A stretch of DNA of 60,037 nucleotides from Pectobacterium versatile (GCF_020166435.1 NZ_JAINZP010000026.1:1-60037); one strand, 5' to 3'; shown: positions 35,119 to 45,576, counted from the first letter of the stretch. Notes: generated by a model not told the origin, from the letters alone. A program made the numbers and translations.

Positions 35119-35958
35119 CTACTCTTCACGAGAAAACGCCTGATGGCGCAGTGATTTAGGCGCCTGCGAGAATGCCTTGCGGAATTGCGTCGAGAAGTGA
35201 TTGCTGTCGCTAAATCCACAGGCGTGCGCAATAGTGGTGATGGAATCATCACTCTGCTGCAACCGCCGACGAGCCTCCAGTAATCTTAACCGATTCAGAT
35301 AGCGTTGTGGCGTCATACCGGTGTGTTGTTTGAGCTGACGATGCAGCGTACGCAGCGGCAGTGAGAACTGATCGGCCAGACTGCCCCAGTTGACCTCTTC
35401 GCTGTAGTTGTTTTGCAACCAGCCCAGCAGCGCCTGTACCCCCTGACGTTCGGGGCCGTTGGCCTGCGTCTGGAAGCAGTGTTGGCGCAGTTGCACCAGA
35501 ATGTGCAGAAACAAACTCTCGCTGGCCGCGATCGCTTCCGGTGCATCGCTCTGCGCCAGTTCAGCTAGACTGTTCATCGACTGTTTCAACTGCTGCATTC
35601 CCACCGCATTGACCTGCCACTGCCCTTGCCATTCGCCGTTCGGGCCATACGGCAAAAAGGCGGCGATATCGGAAAGGAAGCGGAATCCACGCGGCGAGCG
35701 GTACAACATGTTGGTCAGGCACAGCCCTTCGACGTCTTCAAACAGATGCCGATCGTTATCACGAACGAAGAATACCGAACCGCTGCACAGTGCATAGGGC
35801 TGATCGTTAAACACATGGACGCCTGCGCCCTGCTCCACCAGCACAATTTCCCAGAAATCATGATAGTGCTCAGGAAACGCCGCTTGTGGGGTACGCGGCT
35901 CCACCGCAACCGTTACGGCACGCGAAGTAAAAAAATCATCACCACGAAGTAACGTCAT
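35119..35958 (-). CDS. rhaS: AraC-type activator RhaS
   Basis: A 279-residue regulator (E. coli 278) that binds rhamnose and activates rhaBAD and rhaT. The cupin part FPEHYHDFWEIVLVEQGAGV, SVFFVRDNDRHLFE, CLTNMLYRSP and the HTH part WGSLADQFSLPLRTLHRQLK, CGFSDSNHFSTQFR are closely conserved. The start is set at ATG 35958 with GGAG upstream; the frame is open to 36021 without similarity. It is divergent from rhaB. Confidence 0.96.
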   Translation of the reverse strand: MTLLRGDDFFTSRAVTVAVEPRTPQAAFPEHYHDFWEIVLVEQGAGVHVFNDQPYALCSGSVFFVRDNDRHLFEDVEGLCLTNMLYRSPRGFRFLSDIAAFLPYGPNGEWQGQWQVNAVGMQQLKQSMNSLAELAQSDAPEAIAASESLFLHILVQLRQHCFQTQANGPERQGVQALLGWLQNNYSEEVNWGSLADQFSLPLRTLHRQLKQHTGMTPQRYLNRLRLLEARRRLQQSDDSITTIAHACGFSDSNHFSTQFRKAFSQAPKSLRHQAFSREE

Positions 35959-36294
35959 TTCAGTTCTCCATTCAGCCTCTGGCAAAAGTGCAGCCTTTGA
36001 AAAAGGGTAGCCATAAGCCACAAAACCAGCCTTGAAATACCGTCACCCGCACGCCGTCTGGCTGCTCTTTTTTTAAGATCGCACCGCCTAATTGATTGAA
36101 GTGTGGTAAGGATCACATCGCCTTTTCCCTGATTTTTTCGTGGTTATTCCCTAAATAATTTCCCAGATTGTGAGCCCTTTCACGGCCAGCTTTGTCATTT
36201 TGCCAGCCGCCTGTTGTTGATGGCACTCATAGGAAGGTGGCTTCTGTTACCGCTCTTTACACTGCAACACATCCAACAAGTAAGGAGTGCGGCT
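35959..36294. promoter_or_regulatory. rhaS-rhaB divergent control region
   Basis: The 336-bp gap between rhaS and rhaB must hold both rhamnose-inducible promoters and the RhaR and RhaS half-sites, which I could not place with confidence. A clear CRP site is present (36102-36117). AAGGAG precedes the rhaB ATG. Confidence 0.6.
36102..36117. promoter_or_regulatory. CRP binding site in the rha control region
   Basis: TGTGG-TAAGGA-TCACA matches the CRP consensus TGTGA-N6-TCACA with one mismatch. It lies midway between rhaS and rhaB, consistent with catabolite control of the rhamnose operons in enterobacteria. Confidence 0.7.
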
Positions 36295-37785
36295 ATGGCG
36301 GTGAAGAATATCGTGGCGGTGGATTTAGGTGCATCCAGTGGTCGGGTCATGCTGGCAACCTTGCACACCGCAACGCAGCATTTGACGCTGAAAGAAATTC
36401 ACCGTTTCAGCAATACGCTGGTGTTTCAGGACAACCATCACCAGTGGGATCTGGCTGCGCTGGAAGGTGACATCCTCATCGGATTACACCAAATCGATGC
36501 CATGGGTATCGCCCCCGATAGCATCGGGATCGACAGTTGGGGCGTGGACTATGTGCTACTCGATAAGGACGGGCAGCGTGTTGGCCTGCCGTATTCCTAT
36601 CGCGACCACCGCACCGACGGCGTAATGGCCGCGGTTACCGCAGAACTGGGGAGTGAGGCGATCTATCAGCGTACCGGCATTCAGTTCCTGCCGTTTAATA
36701 CGCTGTACCAGCTTAAAGCGCTGGGCGATGCGCCCTCTGACGGTCTGGATCAGGTGGCACACCTGCTGATGATCCCCGACTATTTTCACTATCGCCTCAC
36801 GGGGAATGTCGTCTGCGAATACACCAACGCCAGCACGACCCAACTGCTTAATCTGGAAAAGAAAACCTGGGACAGCGAACTGCTGGAGTATCTGGGCATC
36901 CCGCGCCGCTGGTTGAGCGATCCGGTACAGCCGGGGCACGCCGTCGGAAACTGGGCAGCGCCGAGCGGACGACACATTCCCGTTACTGCTGTCGCCACGC
37001 ACGATACCGCCAGCGCGGTAGTCGGCGCACCGTTGCTGAGCCGCGACAGCGCCTACCTTAGCTCCGGCACCTGGTCGCTAATGGGCATCGAGAGCGACAC
37101 GCCGTTTAACAGTCCGCAGGCGCTGGCCGCCAATATCACCAACGAAGGCGGCGTAGACGGCACCTATCGGGTACTAAAAAACATCATGGGTCTGTGGCTG
37201 CTACAGCGCGTTTGTCAGGAGCGTAATATCAAGGATTTAGGCGCACTGATTCAGTCCGCCGCCGCCGTGCCCGCCTTCGCCAGCCTGATTAACCCCAATG
37301 ACGATCGCTTTATCAATCCGCCGTCCATGCATCAGGCGATCCGCGACTATTGCCGTGAGCACGACCAGCCCGTGCCCCACAGTGATGCCGAACTGGCACG
37401 CTGTATCTTCGACAGCCTCGCGCTGCTCTATCGGCAGGTGGTACTGGAACTCGGCGAACTGCGCCACGCGCCAATCCGCCAGTTGCATATTGTCGGCGGT
37501 GGCAGCCAGAACGCCTTCCTGAACCAGCTGTGCGCCGATGTGTGCCAGATTCCGGTTCTGGCCGGGCCGGTCGAGGCCTCGACGCTTGGCAATATCGGCT
37601 GCCAACTGATGGCGCTGGGCGCCGTTGCCGACCTTGCCGCATTCAGGCACATGCTGACTCATAACTTCCCTCTGCATCGCTATACCCCGCGTGCGGAGAG
37701 TGATTTTGCCGGGCACTGGCGTCGTTTTCAGGCGCTCAGCCAGCCAGAAACCGCCCCACAGGGCAAAAAGGAGACTACGCAATGA
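36295..37785 (+). CDS. rhaB: L-rhamnulokinase RhaB
   Basis: A 496-residue FGGY-family kinase that phosphorylates L-rhamnulose. The ATP-binding DLGASSGR is at residues 10-17, with [27 protein letters not shown] (second ATP motif) and the C-terminal [17 protein letters not shown]. Slightly longer than E. coli RhaB (489). The start at ATG 36295 is supported by AAGGAG and by the motif position. The stop overlaps rhaA by four bases. Confidence 0.96.
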   Translation: MAVKNIVAVDLGASSGRVMLATLHTATQHLTLKEIHRFSNTLVFQDNHHQWDLAALEGDILIGLHQIDAMGIAPDSIGIDSWGVDYVLLDKDGQRVGLPYSYRDHRTDGVMAAVTAELGSEAIYQRTGIQFLPFNTLYQLKALGDAPSDGLDQVAHLLMIPDYFHYRLTGNVVCEYTNASTTQLLNLEKKTWDSELLEYLGIPRRWLSDPVQPGHAVGNWAAPSGRHIPVTAVATHDTASAVVGAPLLSRDSAYLSSGTWSLMGIESDTPFNSPQALAANITNEGGVDGTYRVLKNIMGLWLLQRVCQERNIKDLGALIQSAAAVPAFASLINPNDDRFINPPSMHQAIRDYCREHDQPVPHSDAELARCIFDSLALLYRQVVLELGELRHAPIRQLHIVGGGSQNAFLNQLCADVCQIPVLAGPVEASTLGNIGCQLMALGAVADLAAFRHMLTHNFPLHRYTPRAESDFAGHWRRFQALSQPETAPQGKKETTQ

Positions 37786-39044
37786 GCACACCAATTGAAG
37801 CTGCCTGGCAGTTGGCAAAAGCACGTTATGCCAGCCTAAATGTTGACGTAGAGGCAGTGCTGGAACAGCTCGACCAGATTCCGGTGTCAATGCACTGCTG
37901 GCAAGGTGACGATGTGGCCGGATTCGAGAATACTGGCGGGCCACTAACCGGCGGTATTCAGGCCACTGGCAATTACCCCGGAAAAGCGAGCACGCCAGAT
38001 GAACTGCGTGCCGATCTGGAACAGGCATTTGCGCTGATCCCCGGCCCCAAACGGCTGAACCTGCACGCCATCTATCTGGAATCCGCGCAGCCCGTCGCCC
38101 GTAACGATATTGCCCCCGAGCATTTCAGTTCCTGGGTCGCGTGGGCCAAACGCCACCAGCTCGGGCTGGATTTTAATCCGACCTGCTTTTCTCACCCGCT
38201 GAGCGCGGACGGTTTTACCCTGTCGCACCCAGAAGAAAAAGTCCGCCGTTTCTGGATTGAACACTGTCAGGCCAGCCGCCGGATTTCCGCCTACTTTGGG
38301 CGCGAACTCGGCACACCGTCCGTCATGAACATCTGGGTGCCGGACGGCATGAAAGATTTGACCATCGATCGTCTGGCATTCCGCCAGCGGCTGCTCAGCG
38401 CGTTAGACGAGGTCATCGCCGAGCCACTCGATCAGGCACACCATATTGATGCGGTGGAAAGTAAGCTGTTCGGGATCGGCGCAGAAAGCTTTACCGTCGG
38501 CTCCAGCGAATTCTACCTCGGCTACGCGACCAGCCGCGGCACCGCGCTCTGTCTGGATGCCGGACACTTCCACCCAACCGAAGTGATTTCCGACAAAATT
38601 TCCAGCGCAATTCTGTACGTTCCACGCCTGCTGCTGCACGTTAGCCGTCCAGTACGCTGGGACAGCGATCATGTGGTGCTGCTGGACGACGAAACACAGG
38701 CCATCGCCCACGAAATCGTGCGCCATAAGCTGCTTAACCGCGTGCATATCGGGCTCGATTTCTTTGATGCGTCGATCAACCGCATCGCGGCCTGGGTCAT
38801 CGGCACCCGTAACATGAAGAAAGCCCTGCTGCGCGCACTGCTAGAACCGACAGAAACGCTGCGCACACTGGAACAAAACGGCGATTACACCGCGCGTCTG
38901 GCCCTGCTGGAAGAGCAAAAATCGCTACCGTGGCAGGCCGTGTGGGAACACTACTGCCAGCGTCATGACGTCATCCCGGGCAGCGAATGGCTGCAACAGG
39001 TGCGTCAGTATGAAGAAACCATCCTCACTCAACGTCAAGGGTAA
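37782..39044 (+). CDS. rhaA: L-rhamnose isomerase RhaA
   Basis: A 420-residue metal-dependent aldose-ketose isomerase (E. coli 419) converting L-rhamnose to L-rhamnulose. Metal-site segments are visible: [27 protein letters not shown]-type ([10 protein letters not shown]), [17 protein letters not shown] and [10 protein letters not shown]. The ATGA overlap with rhaB indicates coupled translation. Confidence 0.97.
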   Translation: MSTPIEAAWQLAKARYASLNVDVEAVLEQLDQIPVSMHCWQGDDVAGFENTGGPLTGGIQATGNYPGKASTPDELRADLEQAFALIPGPKRLNLHAIYLESAQPVARNDIAPEHFSSWVAWAKRHQLGLDFNPTCFSHPLSADGFTLSHPEEKVRRFWIEHCQASRRISAYFGRELGTPSVMNIWVPDGMKDLTIDRLAFRQRLLSALDEVIAEPLDQAHHIDAVESKLFGIGAESFTVGSSEFYLGYATSRGTALCLDAGHFHPTEVISDKISSAILYVPRLLLHVSRPVRWDSDHVVLLDDETQAIAHEIVRHKLLNRVHIGLDFFDASINRIAAWVIGTRNMKKALLRALLEPTETLRTLEQNGDYTARLALLEEQKSLPWQAVWEHYCQRHDVIPGSEWLQQVRQYEETILTQRQG

Positions 39045-39048
39045 GACT

Positions 39049-39873
39049 ATGCAAGCAATTCTCTCTTCCTGGTTTGTACAGGGAATGATTAAAGCCACCA
39101 GCGACATGTGGCTCAAAGGCTGGGACGAACGTAACGGCGGTAACGTCAGCCTGCGCCTGACGGCTGAGGATGTGACGCCTTATGAAAGTGATTTCTACCC
39201 ACAACCGCGCCACGAGGCGTTATCACAGCCGATGCCTGCGCTGGCAGACTGCTGGTTTATCGTCACCGGCTCCGGCAAATTCTTCCGCAACGTGCAGTTG
39301 GATCCGGCTGATTCACTGGTGGTGTTGCAGGTCGATAGCGACGGCAAAGGCTATCGCATTTTCTGGGGGCTGACTAACGGCGGCCTGCCGACGTCTGAAC
39401 TGGCCTCGCATTTCCAGTCACACATTGTGCGTATGGGCGTGACCCACGGGCGCGACCGCGTCATCATGCACTGCCACGCGACCAACCTGATCGCCCTGAG
39501 CTATGTGCTGGAGCTGGATACCGCTAAGTTCACGCGTGAACTGTGGGAAGGCAGCACGGAGTGTCTGGTCGTTTTCCCAGACGGCGTGGGGATTGTGCCG
39601 TGGATGGTGCCGGGCACCGATGCCATTGGCGATGCCACTTCCGAACAAATGAAGCGTCATTCGCTGGTGCTGTGGCCCTTCCACGGCATCTTCGGCACCG
39701 GCCCAACGCTGGATGAAGCCTTCGGCCTGATCGATACCGCAGAGAAATCCGCTGAAGTGATGGTGAAAGTGAGATCGATGGGCGGTAAGCAGCAGACGAT
39801 CTCGACCGAAGAGCTGATCGCGCTGGGTAAACGTTTCGGCGTCACGCCACTGGAAGCCGCGTTGCGCGTGTAG
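39049..39873 (+). CDS. rhaD: Rhamnulose-1-phosphate aldolase RhaD
   Basis: A 274-residue class II aldolase, the same length as in E. coli, splitting L-rhamnulose-1-phosphate into dihydroxyacetone phosphate and L-lactaldehyde. The catalytic Glu117 ([10 protein letters not shown]) and the zinc ligands His141 and His143 (MHCHATN) are in place. The start at ATG 39049 lies four bases after the rhaA stop. Confidence 0.97.
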   Translation: MQAILSSWFVQGMIKATSDMWLKGWDERNGGNVSLRLTAEDVTPYESDFYPQPRHEALSQPMPALADCWFIVTGSGKFFRNVQLDPADSLVVLQVDSDGKGYRIFWGLTNGGLPTSELASHFQSHIVRMGVTHGRDRVIMHCHATNLIALSYVLELDTAKFTRELWEGSTECLVVFPDGVGIVPWMVPGTDAIGDATSEQMKRHSLVLWPFHGIFGTGPTLDEAFGLIDTAEKSAEVMVKVRSMGGKQQTISTEELIALGKRFGVTPLEAALRV

Positions 39874-39982
39874 GTCGTGTAACGCATGCAGTGCGTGTAA
39901 TGCGTATAGCATTAGCTTCAGCCTCAACTCGCCACGGCATCACCGCCGTGGCGTTCTGCCAATGACTACGGGGGATTAATCC

Positions 39983-40297
39983 ATGCTGCGTAAGGCTTTT
40001 GTGATGTCGGTTTTTCCTGACTGCCACGATGAATATCAGCGTCGCCACAATCCTATCTGGCCGGAACTGGCCGAGGTGCTAAAGAACCACGGTGCGCACC
40101 ACTACAGCATTTTTCTGGATAAACAGCGCAATCTGCTGTTTGGCTATGTCGAGGTCGAGTCCGAAGCACGCTGGGAAGCGATTGCACAAACGGATGTATG
40201 CCAGCGCTGGTGGAAACACATGGGCGATATCATGCCCTCCAACCCTGATAACAGCCCGGTTAGCGATACGTTGGAATCGGTGTTCTATCTGGACTAA
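39983..40297 (+). CDS. rhaM: L-rhamnose mutarotase RhaM
   Basis: A 104-residue enzyme, the same length as E. coli RhaM, that interconverts rhamnose anomers. The catalytic His22 ([10 protein letters not shown]) and the FGYVEVES and [12 protein letters not shown] segments are visible. It ends the rhaBADM operon; a 109-bp gap separates it from rhaD. Confidence 0.95.
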   Translation: MLRKAFVMSVFPDCHDEYQRRHNPIWPELAEVLKNHGAHHYSIFLDKQRNLLFGYVEVESEARWEAIAQTDVCQRWWKHMGDIMPSNPDNSPVSDTLESVFYLD

Positions 40298-40725
40298 GAA
40301 TAATCATACGGCCGATAATATAATGAACATATTACTGCCGTAATAGTATTCCTGAAGACAGTAAAAAGAAATACTTTGTCATTTAATTAGCGCCTCGTTA
40401 CATATAATCATTAGATTTATTGAATTACTAAAAATTTATTGATTATTGATGGCAGTCACATTTTATTTTCTTTATTTGTGAATGTTATATTTTCACATTA
40501 TGAATAAAAACACTTATTAAAATAATGTTTAAAAATCCTGGAATATTAAAAATAATCCATTACCATTTTGAAATTAATCAGCATTTAATCTCGACATAAA
40601 GCGATAAATGGAGAGTAAATCTCATTTACTCTCCAACGCATCTTTATCGTATTACATATTATAAAGATATTATTTTATTTGCCGTTATCACTACTACCTT
40701 CTCTCTATAATCAATAAGAATAGCG
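40298..40725 (+). promoter_or_regulatory. AT-rich intergenic region before chemoreceptor 1
   Basis: A 428-bp AT-rich stretch with no credible gene. It should contain the end of the rha transcript and the promoter of the chemoreceptor gene. An inverted repeat, GGAGAGTAAAT (40609-40619) with ATTTACTCTCC (40624-40634), could form a hairpin. No convincing sigma-28 promoter was located by eye. Confidence 0.35.
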
Positions 40726-42303
40726 ATGAAATTCTCTCAATTCACAGTGTTCTCCAAGTTATTACTCGGTTTTTCCGTTCTGATAGCAATGATGTTGCTA
40801 TTAGGTGTGGTTTCACTACTCCAGCTTAGCGTTAATAATAGTCGTATTGATGAATTAAGCAGCAGCAGCCTGCCCGGCGTGCGATATAGTCTGGAAATGC
40901 GCGGCGCATTGTCTGAAACGCGTTTGCAGCAAATTCAGTATATTGATTCTAAAACCCCCGAGGAGCGCGAAGGCCACCGCAAAGAATTACTGCAAAACGC
41001 CGATGCCTTTCTTGCCGCGTTTAAGAACTACCAAACCGTTGCTAACAGCGAGGATAAAAAAGCACTGATTAAGGTGATTGGCGAAAATTTCTCCGACTTT
41101 AACTCAGTCAATGCCACGCTGGTTGATACGGTCAATCGGGGCGATTTGGCAGAAGCCAGCAAAATCAGCGGCGCAAGTTCTTCCAAGTATCGTAGTCAGC
41201 TAATGAAAGATCTGGCCCGGCTGGTGGAGATGGAAGTGGCGACAGCAAAAGATATCGTCGACGGTGCCAATTCGACGTATCGGACGTCACAATATTATGT
41301 CTGGGGATTGCTGCTACTCGCTCTGCTGACGACCGCCGTTATCGCCACCCTTATCTCACGTAATATTTCGCGCCAGCTCGGCGGCGACCCACATTACGCT
41401 CAGGAAATCATGACCGAGATTGCTTCCGGTAATCTCACCACGGAAATCAAGCTGCGTCAGGGGGATAACAGCAGCCTGCTAGCCTCCATCAACTACATGA
41501 ACCAGCAGTTGATGAGCATCGTGCATACCATCATGAACGGCAGTGAATCCATCTCGCTGGCGTCCAGTGAGATTGCTCAGGGCAACAGCGACCTGTCACA
41601 GCGTACCGAAGAGCAGGCGGCTTCGCTGATTCAGGCATCGGCCAATATGCAGCAGTTGACGCACACCGTGCGCCAGAATGCGGATAACGCCAAAGAAGCG
41701 AGCCAGTTGGCGCAACAAACTTCTGAAACCGCTTCTCAGGGCGGGCTTATCGTGGACAACATGCTCAAGCGTATGCATGAGATCTCCGACAGTTCACAGA
41801 AGATTGTCGATATTATCGCCGTGATCGAAGGCATTGCCTTCCAGACTAATATCCTTGCCCTGAACGCCGCAGTAGAAGCGGCCAGAGCAGGCAGCGAAGG
41901 GAAAGGCTTTGCCGTCGTAGCGGGCGAAGTACGGACGCTGGCACAGAAGAGCGCCAACGCCGCCAAAGAGATCAAAACGCTGATCGAAGGCACCGTCGAG
42001 AAGATTACTGACGGCTCGGCACGGGCAGACAAAGCCAGCCAGGCGATGTCAGAAATTGTGCTGTCGGTGAAAAAGGTGACAGATATCGTGGCGGAGATTT
42101 CTCAGGCCTCCAACGAGCAGCATATTGGCATCAAAGAAATTAGCCTAGCGGTAGAACAAATGGATCGGGTCACCCAGCAGAACGCCGCGCTGGTTGAAGA
42201 ATCCGCCACGGCGGCGCACGCCATGACAGAACAAGGCGAACAGCTACGTGATGCCGTTCGTTTCTTCAAAGTTAACCAAGACCACATGCTGAGAATCCAT
42301 TAA
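40726..42303 (+). CDS. Methyl-accepting chemotaxis protein with four-helix-bundle sensor
   Basis: A 525-residue chemoreceptor with a first transmembrane helix (about residues 10-32), a periplasmic sensor of about 155 residues (four-helix-bundle 4HB_MCP type), a second helix (about 190-212), a HAMP domain and the cytoplasmic signalling hairpin. The highly conserved tip is [20 protein letters not shown]. The ligand is unknown. No C-terminal CheR-binding pentapeptide of the NWETF type is present. It stands alone upstream of mgtA. Confidence 0.93.
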   Translation: MKFSQFTVFSKLLLGFSVLIAMMLLLGVVSLLQLSVNNSRIDELSSSSLPGVRYSLEMRGALSETRLQQIQYIDSKTPEEREGHRKELLQNADAFLAAFKNYQTVANSEDKKALIKVIGENFSDFNSVNATLVDTVNRGDLAEASKISGASSSKYRSQLMKDLARLVEMEVATAKDIVDGANSTYRTSQYYVWGLLLLALLTTAVIATLISRNISRQLGGDPHYAQEIMTEIASGNLTTEIKLRQGDNSSLLASINYMNQQLMSIVHTIMNGSESISLASSEIAQGNSDLSQRTEEQAASLIQASANMQQLTHTVRQNADNAKEASQLAQQTSETASQGGLIVDNMLKRMHEISDSSQKIVDIIAVIEGIAFQTNILALNAAVEAARAGSEGKGFAVVAGEVRTLAQKSANAAKEIKTLIEGTVEKITDGSARADKASQAMSEIVLSVKKVTDIVAEISQASNEQHIGIKEISLAVEQMDRVTQQNAALVEESATAAHAMTEQGEQLRDAVRFFKVNQDHMLRIH

Positions 42304-42313
42304 CTCTCCTCTG

Positions 42314-42335
42314 CCCCGTCGACCACTCGACGGGG
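42314..42335 (+). terminator. Hairpin after chemoreceptor 1
   Basis: CCCCGTCGA-CCAC-TCGACGGGG is a perfect 9-bp stem, 10 bp after the chemoreceptor stop. No U-tract follows, so it is only a probable terminator. Confidence 0.5.
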
Positions 42336-42370
42336 TGACACAGAGACCGCCAATCTTACTCACGAACGAA

Positions 42371-42405
42371 CGTTGACGTCCGGTTTAGGTAAATGCGGTT
42401 ATAGT
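42371..42405 (+). promoter_or_regulatory. PhoP-type promoter of mgtA
   Basis: A half-site GGTTTA (42382-42387) matches the PhoP box consensus, preceded at the correct N5 spacing by the degenerate CGTTGA (42371-42376). Exactly 12 bp separate it from a -10 hexamer TATAGT (42400-42405), the geometry of class I PhoP-activated promoters. This would give a leader of about 300 nt ahead of mgtA. Assignment by analogy with Salmonella and E. coli mgtA. Confidence 0.6.
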
Positions 42406-42524
42406 TACACCACTAAACTACGTACTCTATTTTTACATGTTCTGTTTTGTTTCTACGTACCCTGTTTCGTCAACCGACGACTATTTTGATTTTATATTTC
42501 GCCACACGGCGATAAGGAGGCAAC

Positions 42525-42572
42525 ATGGACGAGCACCCTCGATGGCTCGGTAAACCGCATCCGTTAGAATAA
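42525..42572 (+). CDS. MgtL-like leader peptide
   Basis: AAGGAGG stands five bases before an ATG that opens the 15-residue MDEHPRWLGKPHPLE. The acidic, proline-containing start resembles E. coli/Salmonella MgtL (MEPDPTP...), whose translation in the mgtA leader controls elongation into mgtA. It lies about 140 bp before the mgtA ATG within the long leader. Similarity is in position and composition, not strict sequence. Confidence 0.6.
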   Translation: MDEHPRWLGKPHPLE

Positions 42573-42715
42573 GGACACGTCTTCTTCCTCGACCTCTCCA
42601 TTCTCTCTGTCTGCGCTGTTTACCCCCTTAATATCTTCATTTTCCCGCCTTATATCCCTTTACCTGGGATGCACGCCCGTGCGCGGCGGATAGGCAACAT
42701 TAAGAGAGCAGCATC

Positions 42716-45427
42716 ATGACCGATACGATCACGCAAACGGGGCATCGTCGCGCCCGTAAAACGCCTACGGCCACCTTTGCCATTGCCCGTGAGGCGCAAA
42801 ACAGCCTCGATCAAACACTGGCTAACCTGAATACCCATTTGCACGGCTTAACCTATGATGATGTCACTGAGCGTCAGCAGGCCTATGGCGAGAACCGTGT
42901 CGCCCATGAAAAGGCTCCGCACGCGCTGGTGCAGTTGGTTGCCGCATTTAATAACCCGTTTATTTATGTACTGATGGCGCTAGCCGCCATCAGCTTTTTT
43001 ACCGACTATTGGCTACCGCTGCGCCATCACGAAGAGACATCGCTAACCGGTGTGATCATCATTTTGGTAATGGTCAGCCTGAGTGGTTTGCTGCGCTTTT
43101 GGCAGGAATTTCGCACCAATAAAGCCGCAGAAGCACTAAAATCCATGGTACGGACGACAGCCACTGTATTGCGCCGCTCCCACGCCAACGCTACCGCTGT
43201 CATGCAGGAAATTCCGCTTCAACAGTTGGTGCCCGGCGATATTCTAACCCTCTCCGCTGGCGACATGGTGCCTGCAGATGTCCGGCTAGTGGAATCTCGT
43301 GATCTGTTCGTCAGCCAAGCAGTACTGACCGGTGAATCACTGCCGATCGAAAAATACGACGTATTCAGTGATATCAGCGCCAAAGGCTGTCAGCCCACAA
43401 GCTGCGGCGGAGAGAGCGATTTGCTGGCGTTATCCAACATCTGCCTGATGGGAACCAATATTTCCAGCGGCACGGCAACAGCGATCGTCGTGGCAACCGG
43501 TAGCCACACCTACTTCGGCTCACTGGCAAAGTCCATCGTCGGCACGCGTTCCCAAACCGCCTTCGATCGCGGCGTCAACAGCGTAAGCTGGTTGCTGATC
43601 CGCTTTATGATCGTGATGGTTCCCGTAGTGCTGTTAATTAACGGCTTCACCAAAGGTGATTGGATGGAGGCCAGCCTGTTTGCGTTGGCAGTCGCGGTCG
43701 GCCTGACGCCAGAAATGCTGCCGATGATTGTCTCTTCCAATCTGGCGAAAGGCGCAATCGCCATGGCACGGCATAAAGTGGTGGTTAAACGACTGAATGC
43801 GATTCAGAATTTTGGCGCAATGGACATCCTGTGCACCGACAAAACTGGCACGCTAACACAGGACCGTATCATCCTCGAACATCACCTCAATACGCAGGGT
43901 CAGGTTGATGAGAACGTACTGCAACTCGCCTGGCTCAACAGCACGCACCAGAGCGGTATGAAAAATCTAATGGATCAGGCGATCATTCATTTCGGCCGTC
44001 ATAATCCCGCCATCGCCACACTGAGTCGCTATCGAAAAATCGATGAGCTACCGTTTGATTTTATTCGCCGCCGCCTGTCCATCATCGTTGCTGATGAACA
44101 TAACCAGCAACGCCTGATTTGCAAAGGCGCAGTAGAAGAAATGCTAGCGGTCGCCACGCATATCAGTGAGAACGGACAACGGTATGAACTGGATAGCGAG
44201 CGTCGCAACACGCTGAAGACGCTAGCAGAAAGTTACAACCAGCAAGGGTTCCGCGTGCTAATGATTGGTACCCGAGAACTGAGCCCTGTGGGCAGCACGC
44301 TGCCGCTCAGTGCCAAGGATGAACGCGACCTGACTCTCTGTGGCCTGCTAACGTTCCTCGATCCACCAAAAGAAAGTGCTTCTGCCGCCATTCGCGCCCT
44401 GCATGAAAATGGCGTGACGGTTAAAGTCCTGACGGGCGATAACGCCATTATTACCAGCAAGATCTGCCGCGATGTCGGACTGGAGCCGGGTGAGGTATTA
44501 GAAGGGAACGATATCGATGCGCTCAACGATGAACAGCTCGGTGTATTAGTGGAACAGCGCACCATCTTTGCTAGGCTGACGCCGCTACAAAAATCCCGCG
44601 TGCTGAAAGCGTTGCAAGGGAATAACCATACGGTCGGTTTTTTGGGTGACGGTATCAACGATGCCCCTGCCCTGCGCGATGCCGATATCGGAATCTCCGT
44701 CGATACTGGCACGGATATCGCCAAAGAATCTGCCGATATCATTCTGCTGGAAAAGAACCTAATGGTGCTGGAGGAAGGAATCATCAAAGGGCGCGAGACG
44801 TTCGGGAACATCATCAAATACCTGAACATGACCGCCAGTTCCAACTTCGGCAACGTATTTTCGGTGCTGGTCGCCAGCGCCTTTATTCCGTTTCTGCCGA
44901 TGCTGGCGATCCACCTGTTGATTCAGAACCTGATGTATGACATCTCCCAATTGTCGCTGCCATGGGACAAAATGGATAAGGAATTCCTGCGCAAGCCCCG
45001 CAAATGGGATGCCAAAAATATCGGTCGCTTCATGCTGTGTATCGGGCCGACGTCATCGATTTTTGACATCACCACCTACGCGCTGATGTGGTTCGTGTTT
45101 GCTGCCAACAGCGTCGAGCATCAAGCCCTGTTCCAGTCAGGCTGGTTTGTTGAAGGGTTGCTGTCACAAACGCTAGTGGTACACATGCTGCGCACTCAAA
45201 AGATTCCGTTCATTCAAAGTACGGCAGCGCTACCTGTGATGTTGATGACTGGGCTGGTGATGGCGATGGGCATCTACCTGCCGTTCTCTCCGCTAGGGCC
45301 GTTGGTCGGCTTACAGCCGTTACCGTGGGAATATTTCCCGTGGCTGGCCGCCACGCTGATTGGCTACTGCACCGTCGCTCAGTTGGTCAAACACGCCTAT
45401 ATCCGCCGCTTCGGCCAATGGTTCTAA
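42716..45427 (+). CDS. mgtA: P-type Mg2+-transporting ATPase MgtA
   Basis: A 903-residue P3-type ATPase (E. coli MgtA 898) that imports Mg2+ when external magnesium is low. Key motifs: LTGESLPIEKYD in the actuator domain, phosphorylated Asp375 in CTDKTGTLTQD, KGAVEEM nucleotide site, VKVLTGDN and FLGDGINDAPALRDAD. About ten transmembrane helices are predicted. A PhoP-type promoter and a long leader with an mgtL-like ORF precede it, and a 30-residue membrane peptide gene follows after 56 bp. Confidence 0.97.
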   Translation: MTDTITQTGHRRARKTPTATFAIAREAQNSLDQTLANLNTHLHGLTYDDVTERQQAYGENRVAHEKAPHALVQLVAAFNNPFIYVLMALAAISFFTDYWLPLRHHEETSLTGVIIILVMVSLSGLLRFWQEFRTNKAAEALKSMVRTTATVLRRSHANATAVMQEIPLQQLVPGDILTLSAGDMVPADVRLVESRDLFVSQAVLTGESLPIEKYDVFSDISAKGCQPTSCGGESDLLALSNICLMGTNISSGTATAIVVATGSHTYFGSLAKSIVGTRSQTAFDRGVNSVSWLLIRFMIVMVPVVLLINGFTKGDWMEASLFALAVAVGLTPEMLPMIVSSNLAKGAIAMARHKVVVKRLNAIQNFGAMDILCTDKTGTLTQDRIILEHHLNTQGQVDENVLQLAWLNSTHQSGMKNLMDQAIIHFGRHNPAIATLSRYRKIDELPFDFIRRRLSIIVADEHNQQRLICKGAVEEMLAVATHISENGQRYELDSERRNTLKTLAESYNQQGFRVLMIGTRELSPVGSTLPLSAKDERDLTLCGLLTFLDPPKESASAAIRALHENGVTVKVLTGDNAIITSKICRDVGLEPGEVLEGNDIDALNDEQLGVLVEQRTIFARLTPLQKSRVLKALQGNNHTVGFLGDGINDAPALRDADIGISVDTGTDIAKESADIILLEKNLMVLEEGIIKGRETFGNIIKYLNMTASSNFGNVFSVLVASAFIPFLPMLAIHLLIQNLMYDISQLSLPWDKMDKEFLRKPRKWDAKNIGRFMLCIGPTSSIFDITTYALMWFVFAANSVEHQALFQSGWFVEGLLSQTLVVHMLRTQKIPFIQSTAALPVMLMTGLVMAMGIYLPFSPLGPLVGLQPLPWEYFPWLAATLIGYCTVAQLVKHAYIRRFGQWF

Positions 45428-45483
45428 CCCCTTACATCATCTTCACGGTGGGCGTACTGTCGCCTGCCGTATCAGGAGCACAT

Positions 45484-45576
45484 ATGAAACCCTCTCACCA
45501 CGCATTCCGAGTCGTTATCTTTTTTCTAGCCCTGATTTCACTGATTAACGTCACGATGCTACTCACCGTAATGTAG
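45484..45576 (+). CDS. 30-residue membrane peptide downstream of mgtA (MgtR-like)
   Basis: An ATG with AGGAG five bases upstream opens a 30-codon frame: a short basic start MKPSHHAFR, one continuous hydrophobic helix VVIFFLALISLINVTMLL, and the end TVM. Salmonella MgtR, also 30 residues with one helix and encoded with Mg2+ transporters, promotes turnover of MgtC and MgtA; E. coli MgtS is a comparable small MgtA-binding protein. Size, topology, ribosome-binding site and location support a similar role, though the sequence is not clearly homologous. Confidence 0.6.
   Translation: MKPSHHAFRVVIFFLALISLINVTMLLTVM

Noticed and set aside
37237-38028. A 263-codon open frame on the minus strand across rhaB and rhaA.
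   Set aside because: It lies opposite two well-conserved enzymes and has no recognisable motif or ribosome-binding site.
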